A stretch of 64,000 nt of DNA from Bifidobacterium cebidarum. GTDB lineage: Bacteria; Actinomycetota; Actinomycetes; Actinomycetales; Bifidobacteriaceae. The notes below the pieces were generated by a model, which saw only the letters and a list, made by a program, of their open reading frames with translations, was not told where the DNA came from and did no database searches. The stretch covers positions 120,543-184,542 of the forward strand of contig NZ_WBVS01000004.1 in assembly GCF_009193305.1 (NCBI RefSeq), given 5' to 3'. Shown here in pieces: positions 18,494 through 27,567 of this stretch (within the stretch, counting starts at the first letter, position 1; each line of letters starts with the position of its first letter). Both the position numbers and the translations under genes were made by a program.

Positions 18494-18909
18494 AGTTTGG
18501 CTTCCTCGTCACAGTAGTCGCAGCGGTATTCGAGGCGATCAGAGTGCACCAGGTGGAACATCTGCTTGATGTCATGCTCGCTGGTGGTCACACAGCGCGG
18601 GTTCACGCACTTGATGACGCCGATGATGTGTTCGGGCAGGTGCGGCTGCTTCTTTTCGACGATATGGCCGCCGCGCACCACATCTACAGTGGCCTGACGT
18701 GCCACGAAGCCGAGCACATCGAGATCGATGTCCTTGTCGTCTTCGATCTTGATGATGTCCTTGGTGCCGAAGCGCTGGGACGTGGTGTTCATGATCAGCG
18801 CGAGCTTGGTTTTGGATGGATCGATCTTCAGGTATTCCAAGACCTTCAGTGAGGTGCCGGCCGGCACGTGATCGATGATGATGCCGTTAACGATGCTGGT
18901 GACTTCCAT
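18490..18909 (-). CDS. pyrI: Aspartate carbamoyltransferase regulatory chain
   Basis: 139 residues. The N-terminal nucleotide-binding domain has GIIIDHVPAGTS. The C-terminal zinc domain has C-x4-C (CVNPRC) and C-x2-C (CDYC). It makes ATCase sensitive to CTP and ATP, as known for enteric PyrBI. The start ATG overlaps the pyrB stop by one base, with AAGGAGGTG 8 nt upstream. Confidence 0.95.
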   Translation of the reverse strand: MEVTSIVNGIIIDHVPAGTSLKVLEYLKIDPSKTKLALIMNTTSQRFGTKDIIKIEDDKDIDLDVLGFVARQATVDVVRGGHIVEKKQPHLPEHIIGVIKCVNPRCVTTSEHDIKQMFHLVHSDRLEYRCDYCDEEAKL

Positions 18910-19889
18910 CAGGCTTGCACCTCCTTGGGGGTAAGCGGTTCGTAGCCGGGCAGGTCATCGCCTACCACGGAGCTTTCGAGGGCCATGCGCATGAGCATGC
19001 CGTTCTTGACCTGTTCGAAGTAGGCTGCTCGCGGGTCGTCATCCACTTCCACGGCAATTTCGTTGACGCGCGGCAGCGGGTGCAGCACGGCCATATGCGG
19101 CTTGGCGAGGGCCATCTTGCTTTCGTCGAGGATGTAGGTATCGCGCAGGCGCAGGTAGTCGTCTTCGTTGAAGAAGCGTTCCTTCTGCACGCGGGTCATG
19201 TACAGCACGTCAAGGTCACCGATCACGGAGGCCAGGTCACGCACTTCCACATACGAGCAGCTCGGCGTGGCGTTGATGCGATCGATGACGTACTGCGGGG
19301 TCTTGAGCTCTTCCGGGCTGATGAGGATGAAGCGCACATTGCCGAAACGGCACAGGGTTTCGATCAGGGAGTGCACGGTACGGCCGAACGTCAGGTCGCC
19401 ACACAAGCCCACGGTCAGGTCGGTGATGCGGCCGAAGCGGGACTGCAACGTGGCGAGATCGGCCAGTGTCTGTGTGGGGTGCATATGACCACCGTCACCG
19501 GCGTTGATCACCGGCACGGAGGCGGCACGGGAGGCCACCAGGGCGGCACCTTCCTTCGGGTGGCGGATGGCGACCACGTCCACGTAGTTCGACACGGTTT
19601 TCAGCGTATCGGAAATCGTTTCGCCCTTGGTCACGGATGCCAGCTGTGCGCCGGCGAAACCGATGACCTTGCCGCCGAGGCGCAGCATTGCGGTTTCGAA
19701 GCTCAGGCGGGTTCGGGTGGAAGGCTCGTAGAACAAGGTGGCGAGCACACGGCCTTCGCAGGTGTGGGAGACTTCCTTGCGGTGGGCGTCGATGTACTCG
19801 GCCTTATGCAACATTTCGAGAATCTGATTGGTAGACAAGTCGTCAAGCGTCACAACGCTTTTGCCGACCATGGGTGTTTCTTTAGACAA
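18909..19889 (-). CDS. pyrB: Aspartate carbamoyltransferase catalytic chain
   Basis: 326 residues. FYEPSTRTRLSFE binds carbamoyl phosphate; HPTQTLADL and HPLPRVNEI are also present. It catalyses the first committed step of pyrimidine synthesis. The annotated start is TTG at 19887-19889 with AAAAGGTGAG just before it; the next in-frame ATG, six codons on, has no ribosome binding site. It is first in the pyr operon, so the operon promoter should lie at 19890-20017. I see no PyrR-type attenuator there. Confidence 0.95.
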   Translation of the reverse strand: MSKETPMVGKSVVTLDDLSTNQILEMLHKAEYIDAHRKEVSHTCEGRVLATLFYEPSTRTRLSFETAMLRLGGKVIGFAGAQLASVTKGETISDTLKTVSNYVDVVAIRHPKEGAALVASRAASVPVINAGDGGHMHPTQTLADLATLQSRFGRITDLTVGLCGDLTFGRTVHSLIETLCRFGNVRFILISPEELKTPQYVIDRINATPSCSYVEVRDLASVIGDLDVLYMTRVQKERFFNEDDYLRLRDTYILDESKMALAKPHMAVLHPLPRVNEIAVEVDDDPRAAYFEQVKNGMLMRMALESSVVGDDLPGYEPLTPKEVQA

Positions 19890-20017
19890 GGCTCACCTTT
19901 TCGCTCGTGGTTACAGGTGGCCACCCTTATGTGACCTTATCTAACTTACGCCATTTTTCGGACAGCCGTGTTCACCGAGTGTTCACTCGAATTATGAGGG
20001 TTCCGAGCTGGCTAATG

Positions 20018-20041
20018 TTGGCTCCCCATCGAGGAAGCCAA
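20018..20041 (-). terminator. Probable terminator of glnE
   Basis: TTGGCTCCCC at 20018-20027 pairs with GAGGAAGCCAA at 20031-20041 (one mismatch, one wobble), 12 bp past the glnE stop. It separates glnE from the pyr operon. Confidence 0.5.
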
Positions 20042-20052
20042 CGACCAAGCCA

Positions 20053-23000
20053 CTATCGCTGCGCGCGACGACGATTGGCGGCCAAACGCGGCGCTATGAC
20101 ATGCATACGCGGCTTTGCCGGCTTTCGTGCAGCGCCTGCGGTGCCAAGACGGCCTGCAATCACTGGACCTGTGGCACTGTCTTCTTCCATTTGACCATAG
20201 AAGAGTCGTTGGCATACATCGCGGCATTTGCGCATCACGCCAAGCAGATCGTTTTCGAAATGCTGACCGCGGTGCGCACCGTAGCCGAGATACACGGCGA
20301 TGCCGCCGAGCGAATAGATGTCATCGGGCAGAATGTCCGCTTGGTTGGCACGACCAGACCATAGATAATTACCGTTGCGGGCAGCCGTGCAAGTGGTCCA
20401 CGCCTTTCGCAGCTGGATGGCATCGATGGAACTAATCAGCTTCTTGGCCTCCAGCACATCCAGAGCCTCCAACGTACCGTTGACGCGCAAATCCTTGATG
20501 TCGCCAGCATGCTGAAGCTGCAAGAGTTGCACAGTCCACTCCACATCGGAAAGACCACCCTTGCCGAGCTTCAGATGGCGTTCGCGACGCACACCACGCG
20601 GCAGTCGCTCGGCTTCCATACGGGCCTTGAGCTTGCGGATGCTCTGCAGCTCGGTGTCACTCAATTCCTGAGTCGGATAGCGTAGCGGATCGGCGACGTT
20701 AATCAGGAAATCGCGGGCCAATTCAGCGTCACCGGCTGCATATCGTGCGCGCAGCAGCGCCTGATGCTCCCACGTCGACGCCCAGGACTCGTAATACTCC
20801 TCGCAGGAGGCGTACGAGCGCACGATCGGACCGTTCTTGCCTTCCGGACGCAAGTCCAAATCAAGCTCAATCTTCGGTTCCAATGTGGTCGGGCCTTGCA
20901 GAATATTGCGCAGATCCTCTACCGCTTTCTTGGCGAACGCATTCGCCTGAGCGTCATCGGCGTCATCGGCTGGGCGATAGATCAGGATGGCATCAGCATC
21001 GGAGCTGAAGTTGACCTCGCGCCCACCGTAACGGCCCATGGCAATCACCGCGATATCCGCTGGGGCGGATTGCAAACCGAATACAGCAATCTGATGGCGT
21101 ACGGCCCACTTGAGCGAAGCGTCGATGATGGCATCGTAGACGTCGGTCATGGCCTTCAGACAGGTGGCGTCGTCCATCACGCCGCTCATCCATGCCAAGC
21201 CGATACGTTCGATTTCATGGCGGCGCATGGCGCGAACCGAGTTGGCGAATTCGTTCATGCTCGAACCGAATCGTTCCAGCGCGGAGTTGGTTTGAATATC
21301 CAAAGCCTCGCGGGTGCGTGCCTTGAGATTGTCGTCGTCACCAAGCCAGCTGATGGATTCCACGGACTTATTGAGTGCGTCGCCAAGGAACCGGGAGTTG
21401 GATAGCACATGACACAGGCGCTGCGCCGCTGAAGTGGAATCGCGGAGGAACCCGAGGTAGCCGGATTGGGTGCCGAAGTTCTCCTCCAACTTGCGCCAAT
21501 TGAGCAGACCCATATCTGGGTTCTGCCCCTCGCCCAGCCATTGCAGTACGGCAGGCAGAATAATGCGGTTGATTTTGGCGGCACGGCCCACGCCTGCGGT
21601 GAGTGCCTGCACGTGGCGGATGGCGGCATCCGGGTCTCCGAATCCGATGGATGCGAAACGCTCCTGTGCCGCAGCGACGCTGAGGTTGATCTGGTCATCC
21701 TCGAGCTGCGCGCTGACCGGCAGCATCGGACGGTAGTAGATGTCGAGATGCAGATGACGCACCTCACGGCGGGTGTCATCGTACTTCTCCACAAGCTCTT
21801 CCGGGTGCAATCCGAAGGCACGGGCCAGTCGGCGCAGCTCCTGGTTTTGGTTGAGTTCGTCTACGTCGATGTCACGCTTCTTTTCGAGCCCACCCACGGA
21901 AGCGCGGCCAAGATCGGGGAATAGATGCGTACGCTTCAACGACCAGATCTGCTGGCGGTGCTCCATAACACGCTCGAAGCGATAATCCTGGGACATGCGC
22001 ACGGCTTGTTTGCGGGAGATATAGCCGCCTTCGGAAAGTCGCTGCAGCGAGTCCAACGTGTTGCTGGTGCGCAATGATTCATCGGTTCGACCGTGTACCA
22101 GTTGCAGCATCTGCACAGTGAATTCCACATCCCTCAGGCCACCGCGACCAAGTTTGATTTCACGATCTTTGAGCGGGGCCGGAATCAGGTCTTCCACACG
22201 TCTGCGCATTTTCTGGCAGTCATAGACGAAGTTCTTGCGTTTGGAGGCGCTCCACACGAATGGACGGGTCATATCCATGTAAGCCTTGCCGAGCTCCGGA
22301 TCTCCAGCGACCGGACGCGCTTTGAGCAGTGCCTGGAACTCCCAGTTTTCCGCCCACTGTTCGTAATAGGTCTTATGCGATTCCAATACGCGAACCAGTT
22401 GGCCGTCCTTGCCTTCCGGGCGCAGTCCACCGTCGATCTGCCATAATGGCTGCTCAGCGACGCCCATGATAGCGGACTGGCAGACACGCTGCAATGTGGT
22501 GCCCATCTTGGTGCCCACGCGAATCAGCGTCTGATGATCAACGTCCTTGCTGACAGGTTCGACCACATAAATCAGATCCACATCAGACACATAGTTCAGT
22601 TCCTGTGCGCCGAGCTTACCCATGCCGATGATGGTAAAACGAATCTGATCACTACCCTCGACCTCCTTGCGGGCGATGGCAAGCGCGCCTTCGAGAGCGG
22701 CATCCGCCAGGTCCGAGAGCTCTCGGCTGATAGTCGGTTGGATGACTGTCGGATCGTTCGCAATGGCATCTTGGGCGATAATGGCCGCAAGCTGCCTACG
22801 ATAGCTGGCACGCAAGGCGGTAGCCGCTTCCGCAAGATCCTTGGTGGCTTTGGGAGCGGCTTTCTCCGTTGGATCTGCGCCTACGGCCCTGAGCAGGTGG
22901 GCTCGGCGCTGTTCGTGATTGAACAGGTGGCTATTGCAATGGTCGACCGCCGCCGCTTCCACTAGGTCGGGCTTGAAGCGCATGAACTTGCCCATCGCAT

Positions 23001-23289
23001 CGGAAACACCGAGTACAGTGATGAGACGTTTCAAGGCATCGCCATCCGGCATGACCTGCTTGAGATCGCGGCCGCTGGATTGCATGGCGTTGACGATGTC
23101 CACGAAATTGCGCAAGGCGATGTCCGGATCGCCGGCATGGGAGAGATAGCCCAGCAATTCAGCGCGATGGGAATCGGGAATACCGTCGACTTTCAGCTGG
23201 CCGAACAGTTCACGGGCCTTATCAAGGTCCTGCAATCCTGCCCTGATCAACGACATGGCACTGGGTTTGAACGTCGTCATTGCTTCCAT
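20053..23289 (-). CDS. glnE: Glutamine synthetase adenylyltransferase / adenylyl-removing enzyme
   Basis: 1078 residues. There are two nucleotidyltransferase halves, each with the G-x(n)-S-D-x-D pattern: YVSDVDLIYV near 233-242 in the first and NFSSDADAILIY in the second. Each is followed by a GlnD_UR_UTase-like helical region (LGRGGLRDVEFTVQ and LGKGGLSDVEWTVQ). The N-terminal half removes and the C-terminal half adds AMP to glutamine synthetase. The start could be the ATG at 23289 or the one at 23280. The basic tail (about 25 residues) is variable. Confidence 0.95.
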   Translation of the reverse strand: MEAMTTFKPSAMSLIRAGLQDLDKARELFGQLKVDGIPDSHRAELLGYLSHAGDPDIALRNFVDIVNAMQSSGRDLKQVMPDGDALKRLITVLGVSDAMGKFMRFKPDLVEAAAVDHCNSHLFNHEQRRAHLLRAVGADPTEKAAPKATKDLAEAATALRASYRRQLAAIIAQDAIANDPTVIQPTISRELSDLADAALEGALAIARKEVEGSDQIRFTIIGMGKLGAQELNYVSDVDLIYVVEPVSKDVDHQTLIRVGTKMGTTLQRVCQSAIMGVAEQPLWQIDGGLRPEGKDGQLVRVLESHKTYYEQWAENWEFQALLKARPVAGDPELGKAYMDMTRPFVWSASKRKNFVYDCQKMRRRVEDLIPAPLKDREIKLGRGGLRDVEFTVQMLQLVHGRTDESLRTSNTLDSLQRLSEGGYISRKQAVRMSQDYRFERVMEHRQQIWSLKRTHLFPDLGRASVGGLEKKRDIDVDELNQNQELRRLARAFGLHPEELVEKYDDTRREVRHLHLDIYYRPMLPVSAQLEDDQINLSVAAAQERFASIGFGDPDAAIRHVQALTAGVGRAAKINRIILPAVLQWLGEGQNPDMGLLNWRKLEENFGTQSGYLGFLRDSTSAAQRLCHVLSNSRFLGDALNKSVESISWLGDDDNLKARTREALDIQTNSALERFGSSMNEFANSVRAMRRHEIERIGLAWMSGVMDDATCLKAMTDVYDAIIDASLKWAVRHQIAVFGLQSAPADIAVIAMGRYGGREVNFSSDADAILIYRPADDADDAQANAFAKKAVEDLRNILQGPTTLEPKIELDLDLRPEGKNGPIVRSYASCEEYYESWASTWEHQALLRARYAAGDAELARDFLINVADPLRYPTQELSDTELQSIRKLKARMEAERLPRGVRRERHLKLGKGGLSDVEWTVQLLQLQHAGDIKDLRVNGTLEALDVLEAKKLISSIDAIQLRKAWTTCTAARNGNYLWSGRANQADILPDDIYSLGGIAVYLGYGAHRGQHFENDLLGVMRKCRDVCQRLFYGQMEEDSATGPVIAGRLGTAGAARKPAKPRMHVIAPRLAANRRRAQR

Positions 23290-23305
23290 AAGGTTCCACT
23301 ATATA

Positions 23306-23370
23306 CGCTTTGGGCCTTTGCGCTCTGCATTCTTCTGATTTGCATGCACAGCGCAAAGGCCCAAAAAGCG
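23306..23370 (-). terminator. Long hairpin after metF
   Basis: About 25-bp near-perfect arms (23306-23330 and 23344-23370) built around GGGCCTTTGCGCT and its complement, with a 13-nt loop. It lies between the metF stop and the glnE start. Confidence 0.65.
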
Positions 23371-23418
23371 GTTTTCAACGTCAACGTCTGGCGAATCAGC
23401 CAGTCACTCGATCTGCGA

Positions 23419-24264
23419 TCATTCACCAAACAGCGATTTGACGTTGCGCCATATGCGGCGCGTGGTTGCCGGATGGTTCATTGTGTACAGGTGCACGCCA
23501 TCGACTCCATGCGCCACCAAATCGGCGATTTGCTCGGAGGCATAAAGAATGCCGGCATTATGCAGCGCTTCGGAATTGCCTTCCCAACGGGTGAGTAATG
23601 CATCAAGATGCTCCGGAATACGTGACGCATTGCGCTCGGCCATACGTCGGACCGATTTGGCCCCGCGCACCGGCATGATGCCGGCTTCAATCGGCACTTC
23701 GATGCCCGCCGCGCGAACCTTGTCACGGAAACGGTAGAAATCGTCGTTGTCGTAGAACAGCTGGGTAATGAGATGGGTGACACCGGCATCCACCTTGATT
23801 CTCAGATGTTCGATGTCCTTGTCCAAGGATTCGGCCTGATAGTGGCCTTCCGGATAGCATGCGCCGAACACCGTGAAGTTGGGTTTGCGTTCGCGGATGT
23901 AGGCCACCAGATCGCTGGCATGTTCGAACGTGCCGACCACCTGTTCGCCGTCGATGTAATCGCCGCGTAAAGCAAGTACGGTGTTGACGCCGGCATTTTC
24001 GAACATGTCCAGCGCCTCATCGATTTTGGCTTTGTCCGAATACAGGGCAGTCAAATGGGCGACTGCCGGAATGCGGTATTCGTTCACGATGGTGTTGGCG
24101 ATGCGTGCGGTGGCGGTGCGGTCGGAATGCGTGCCGTGACCGTAGGTGACGGAAATGAAGTCCGGTTTCAGATCTTCAATGCCGTCCAACGTGTCATAGA
24201 TGGTTCCCACAGGAGCATCTCGCTTGGGCGGGAAGACCTCCAATGAAAACATCGGCGTATGCAT
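23419..24264 (-). CDS. metF: 5,10-methylenetetrahydrofolate reductase
   Basis: 281 residues of FAD-dependent TIM-barrel enzyme. FSLEVFPPKRD opens the protein (catalytic Glu), then PDFISVTYG, LALRGDYIDGE and THLITQLFYDND follow the family order. It supplies 5-methyl-THF to MetE, encoded upstream on the same strand. The start follows AAAGGAA. Confidence 0.95.
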   Translation of the reverse strand: MHTPMFSLEVFPPKRDAPVGTIYDTLDGIEDLKPDFISVTYGHGTHSDRTATARIANTIVNEYRIPAVAHLTALYSDKAKIDEALDMFENAGVNTVLALRGDYIDGEQVVGTFEHASDLVAYIRERKPNFTVFGACYPEGHYQAESLDKDIEHLRIKVDAGVTHLITQLFYDNDDFYRFRDKVRAAGIEVPIEAGIMPVRGAKSVRRMAERNASRIPEHLDALLTRWEGNSEALHNAGILYASEQIADLVAHGVDGVHLYTMNHPATTRRIWRNVKSLFGE

Positions 24265-24318
24265 AATAAGTTCCTTTTGACTGAAAAAGATGTCTCTCTG
24301 ACGAGTCAGATAGCATAT

Positions 24319-24435
24319 GGCTCCCTCTGACGAGGGAGCTGTCGAACGGAGTGAGACTGAGGGAGAGAAGTTTGCGATGGTGCAATAGTCTCTCCCTCAG
24401 CCAGCTTCGCTGACAGCTCCCTTTCAGAGGGAGCC
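24319..24435. repeat. Long imperfect palindromic intergenic repeat (copy A)
   Basis: Left arm 24319-24367 and right arm 24390-24435 are near complements over about 46 bp (GGCTCCCTCTGA...GAGGGAGAG and its reverse), with a 22-nt loop. Each arm itself contains small hairpins (CTCCCT/AGGGAG and AGCTTCGCT). The right arm shares its plan with the element at 42884-42960. It lies between metE and metF and may act as a terminator or RNA stabiliser. Confidence 0.75.
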
Positions 24436-24445
24436 TGAGGCATTA

Positions 24446-26749
24446 CTACTTGGCGAGCTTGGCGCGGACTGCCTTGGCGGCGGCGACCAGATGCTCGAGG
24501 CTCGGCCAGGTTTCGGCGTTGCCACGGGTCTTCAGACCGCAGTCCGGGTTGATCCACACCTTGTTGACATCCATCTTGTCGAGGATCTCGTAGATACGAT
24601 CCTCGATTTCCTTCTCGGACGGGATACGCGGAGAGTGGATATCGTAGACGCCCGGGCCGGCTTCGGTTTCGAAGTGAGCGTCGTGGATGGCGTCGAGCAC
24701 CACCAGATCGCCACGGGAGGCTTCGAAGGAAATCACGTCGGCATCCATCGCGTCAATGTCGCGAATGATGTCGTTGAACTCGGAGTAGCACATATGGGTG
24801 TGGATCTGAGTGGTGGGCTTCACTGCGGAGTGCACCAGGCGGAAGGCCGGCACTGCCCAGTCAAGGTACTTGACGTGCCAATCGGACTTCCTGAGCGGCA
24901 GCTTCTCACGCAAAGCGGCCTCATCGATCTGGATGACCTTGATGCCTGCGGCTTCGAGATCGAGCACTTCGTCGCGAATGGCGAGGGCCAGCTGCTTGGT
25001 CTGCTCTTCGTGGGTGATGTCCTCGCGCGGCCAGGACCAGTTGAGGATGGTCACCGGGCCGGTGAGCATGCCCTTCATCACATGGTTGGTGCGGGACTGT
25101 GCGTATGCGGACCATTCTACGGTGATCGGCTTGGCGCGGGAGACGTCTCCCCAGACGATCGGAGGCTTCACGCAGCGGGTGCCGTAGGACTGCACCCAGG
25201 CGTTCTTGGTGAACAGGAAGCCGTTGAGGTTCTGGCCGAAGTATTCGACCATGTCGTTGCGCTCGAATTCGCCGTGGACCAGCACGTCGAGGCCGATTTC
25301 CTCCTGATGCTTGATGCAGGCGTCGATCTGGGCCTTAATGAACTCGTCATAGGCTTCCTTGGTGATTTCGCCCTTGCGGAACTTGGCACGCTCGGCACGC
25401 ACTTCCTTGGTCTGCGGGAAGGAGCCGATGGTGGTGGTAGGCAGCGGCGGCAGGCCGAGGGCTTCGCGCTGCAGCTTCTGACGCTCCTCACGGGCGGGCT
25501 GACGTACGAAGTCATCGGCGGTCAGGCCGGCGACGCGCTTGGCGACGGCCGGGTCGGCGGCGACGCGGGTGCCGTCGAACAGTGCCTGGTTGGCGGCGAG
25601 AGCTTCGGATGCCTTCTTCTCGTCTTCGGTGGCGTCAGCGAGCACGGCGACTTCCTTGAGTTCGTCGAGCTTTTCGACGGCGAAGGCGAAGTGCTTCAGG
25701 TCTTCGGCCGGAATGCCGGTTTCACCTTCGGTGCTGAACGGCACGTGCAGCAGTGAGGATGCGGTGGAGACGGCCACGTTCGGCGTGACCTGCTTCAGGG
25801 CGTCCACGAGACCGAGGGAGGTGGCGTAGTTGTTGCGCCAGATGTTGCGGCCGTTGATCACACCGGCGAAGATGGTGGTGTTGGAGGCCACGCCGTACTT
25901 GGCCACGGCTTCGAGGTTCTCCTCACGGCCTTCGTTCAGGTCCAGGCCGATGCCGTCGAAACCGAGCAGGTTGACGGTCTCGTACACGTCGGCGATGTGG
26001 CCGAAGTAGGTGTTGAGCAGCACCTTGACACCGGCCTTGGCGGCCAGAATCTTGGTGTACAGGGTCTTGAAGAGCTCCACGTCGCCCGGCTCCTTGTCGA
26101 GCACGAGGTATGGTTCGTCAAGCTGCAGCCATTCGGCGCCCAGCTCGTTGAACTTGGTGAGCACTTCGGCGTAGACGGCGGCCACGGCGTTGACGAGGCC
26201 CTTGTCGTATTCGAGTTCGGTGGCCTGGTCGGTGCGGGCGAGCTTCAGGAAGGTGTACGGGCCGATGAGCACCGGCTTGGTGAGAATACCAAGTGCCTTG
26301 GCCTCGTTGAACTCGTCGAACGGCTTGGTGGAGTTGAGCTTGATCTCCTCGCCAGGCTCGATTTCAGGCACCAGATAGTGATAGTTGGTAGTGAACCACT
26401 TCTTCATCGGCAGGGCGGTCACATCGCCCTTCTCGCCCTGATAGCCACGGGCCATGGCGAAGAGCGTGTCCTCCTGGTTTTCGAAGGCGAGACGCTCATA
26501 ACGCTTCGGAATCACGTTGAGGAGAATGGCGGTGTCCAACATCTGATCGTAGTAGCTGAAGTCGTTGCTTGGAATCAGATCGATGCCAGCAGCCTGCTGC
26601 AGCTTCCAGTGCTTGGCGCGCAGCTCAGCGGCGGTGGCCTTGACGGCGTCAAGGTCGTTGGCGCCCTTCCAGTAGCCTTCGATGATCTTCTTCAGTTCAC
26701 GGTTCTGGCCAATACGCGGGAAACCGGAGACGGAAGTCAGAGTGGACAT
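24446..26749 (-). CDS. metE: Cobalamin-independent methionine synthase
   Basis: 767 residues. The N-terminal domain begins [14 protein letters not shown]. The C-terminal catalytic domain has [12 protein letters not shown], and its zinc ligands are in [10 protein letters not shown] and [10 protein letters not shown]. It transfers the methyl group of 5-methyl-THF triglutamate to homocysteine. The start follows GGAGG at 5-nt spacing. It forms a methionine unit with metF downstream. Confidence 0.97.
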   Translation of the reverse strand: MSTLTSVSGFPRIGQNRELKKIIEGYWKGANDLDAVKATAAELRAKHWKLQQAAGIDLIPSNDFSYYDQMLDTAILLNVIPKRYERLAFENQEDTLFAMARGYQGEKGDVTALPMKKWFTTNYHYLVPEIEPGEEIKLNSTKPFDEFNEAKALGILTKPVLIGPYTFLKLARTDQATELEYDKGLVNAVAAVYAEVLTKFNELGAEWLQLDEPYLVLDKEPGDVELFKTLYTKILAAKAGVKVLLNTYFGHIADVYETVNLLGFDGIGLDLNEGREENLEAVAKYGVASNTTIFAGVINGRNIWRNNYATSLGLVDALKQVTPNVAVSTASSLLHVPFSTEGETGIPAEDLKHFAFAVEKLDELKEVAVLADATEDEKKASEALAANQALFDGTRVAADPAVAKRVAGLTADDFVRQPAREERQKLQREALGLPPLPTTTIGSFPQTKEVRAERAKFRKGEITKEAYDEFIKAQIDACIKHQEEIGLDVLVHGEFERNDMVEYFGQNLNGFLFTKNAWVQSYGTRCVKPPIVWGDVSRAKPITVEWSAYAQSRTNHVMKGMLTGPVTILNWSWPREDITHEEQTKQLALAIRDEVLDLEAAGIKVIQIDEAALREKLPLRKSDWHVKYLDWAVPAFRLVHSAVKPTTQIHTHMCYSEFNDIIRDIDAMDADVISFEASRGDLVVLDAIHDAHFETEAGPGVYDIHSPRIPSEKEIEDRIYEILDKMDVNKVWINPDCGLKTRGNAETWPSLEHLVAAAKAVRAKLAK

Positions 26750-26807
26750 GAATCCTCCAATGTATGCGTTCGTAACCCGACTTAGGCTACCAAAACATCA
26801 CAGATTC

Positions 26808-26832
26808 ACACTCATAAGAACACTTTGAGTGT
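26808..26832. promoter_or_regulatory. Inverted repeat upstream of metE
   Basis: ACACTCA at 26808-26814 and TGAGTGT at 26826-26832, about 60 bp upstream of the metE start. It could be an operator for methionine control or a weak terminator of the SixA-like gene; the sequence does not decide. Confidence 0.35.
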
Positions 26833-26864
26833 CGTTATAGGGCGAACTTATAGCCGTCAGGGAC

Positions 26865-27422
26865 TCAGTCAAAATCCTTGACGTTGATTACGGCAAGCAG
26901 CTCGCCGCTATGAACCTGCCACTCATCGAACGGCTTATCAGAACCGAAAATAACAATGGAAGCCGGCGAAAGCCCCAGATTCAGCAAGTCAAGGCGCTCC
27001 GCATCGGAATCCGCGGAGGCGATCCATTGCGATGCGATGGACACCGTAGGCTCGTGACCAACAATCATGAACACACGCTGCTTGGGCTTCACGTGAGCCA
27101 GCTCGTCGAAGACGGCCTGCACTCCTCCGTCATACAGATTGATGCGATAGTCCACTATGGGATCGTCACCGAAAATCTTGAGCATGCGATCCAAGGTCTG
27201 TCGTGTGCGGGTAGCAGCTGAGCAGGAAATCTGGTCAGGCTTCAATCCGATTGCCTCGATGCCTTTGCCTACGATTTTGGCTTGCTTGAGACCCTTTTCG
27301 GTCAGCTCGCGTTCAAGGTCATCCTTGCCGCCGAACGGTTCGGCCTTGGCATGCCTCATGATGATGAGAATGTGCTTGTATTTCTTGGCCGCTTTGGCTA
27401 CTTTGCTCAGCTTGATGCCCAC
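26865..27422 (-). CDS. SixA-like histidine phosphatase
   Basis: About 185 residues from a GTG at 27422, which has AAAGGAAG 6 nt upstream; the ATG at 27452 lacks one. The phosphoglycerate-mutase-like RHG motif is ILIIMRHAKAEPFGG, and the second His is in FMIVGHEPTVS. The short form resembles SixA phosphohistidine phosphatase. In actinobacteria such proteins act on varied phosphoesters, so the substrate is open. Confidence 0.82.
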   Translation of the reverse strand: MGIKLSKVAKAAKKYKHILIIMRHAKAEPFGGKDDLERELTEKGLKQAKIVGKGIEAIGLKPDQISCSAATRTRQTLDRMLKIFGDDPIVDYRINLYDGGVQAVFDELAHVKPKQRVFMIVGHEPTVSIASQWIASADSDAERLDLLNLGLSPASIVIFGSDKPFDEWQVHSGELLAVINVKDFD

Positions 27423-27453
27423 TTCGAGGCTTCCTTTCTTCAAGGTTTGCACA

Positions 27454-27507
27454 GCTCACATCGGACTATATGAACATATGAATACTTCATTATAGTCCAT
27501 TGTGAGC
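27454..27507. repeat. Composite inverted repeat between trmI and the SixA-like gene
   Basis: Outer arms are GCTCACA at 27454-27460 and TGTGAGC at 27501-27507. Inner arms are GGACTATA at 27463-27470 and TATAGTCC at 27491-27498. It can fold into one long hairpin. It may be a trmI terminator or an operator upstream of the phosphatase gene. Confidence 0.55.
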
Positions 27508-27567
27508 GTTCACATAACCATCGGAAACGCCTTATGCAGTACGGAGTCGGCTGATTCCCCGGTATTC

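Noticed and set aside
19890..20017. PyrR-type attenuator in the pyr leader
   Set aside because: I could not find an anti-terminator/terminator pair or a PyrR-binding loop; only the glnE terminator hairpin is visible.
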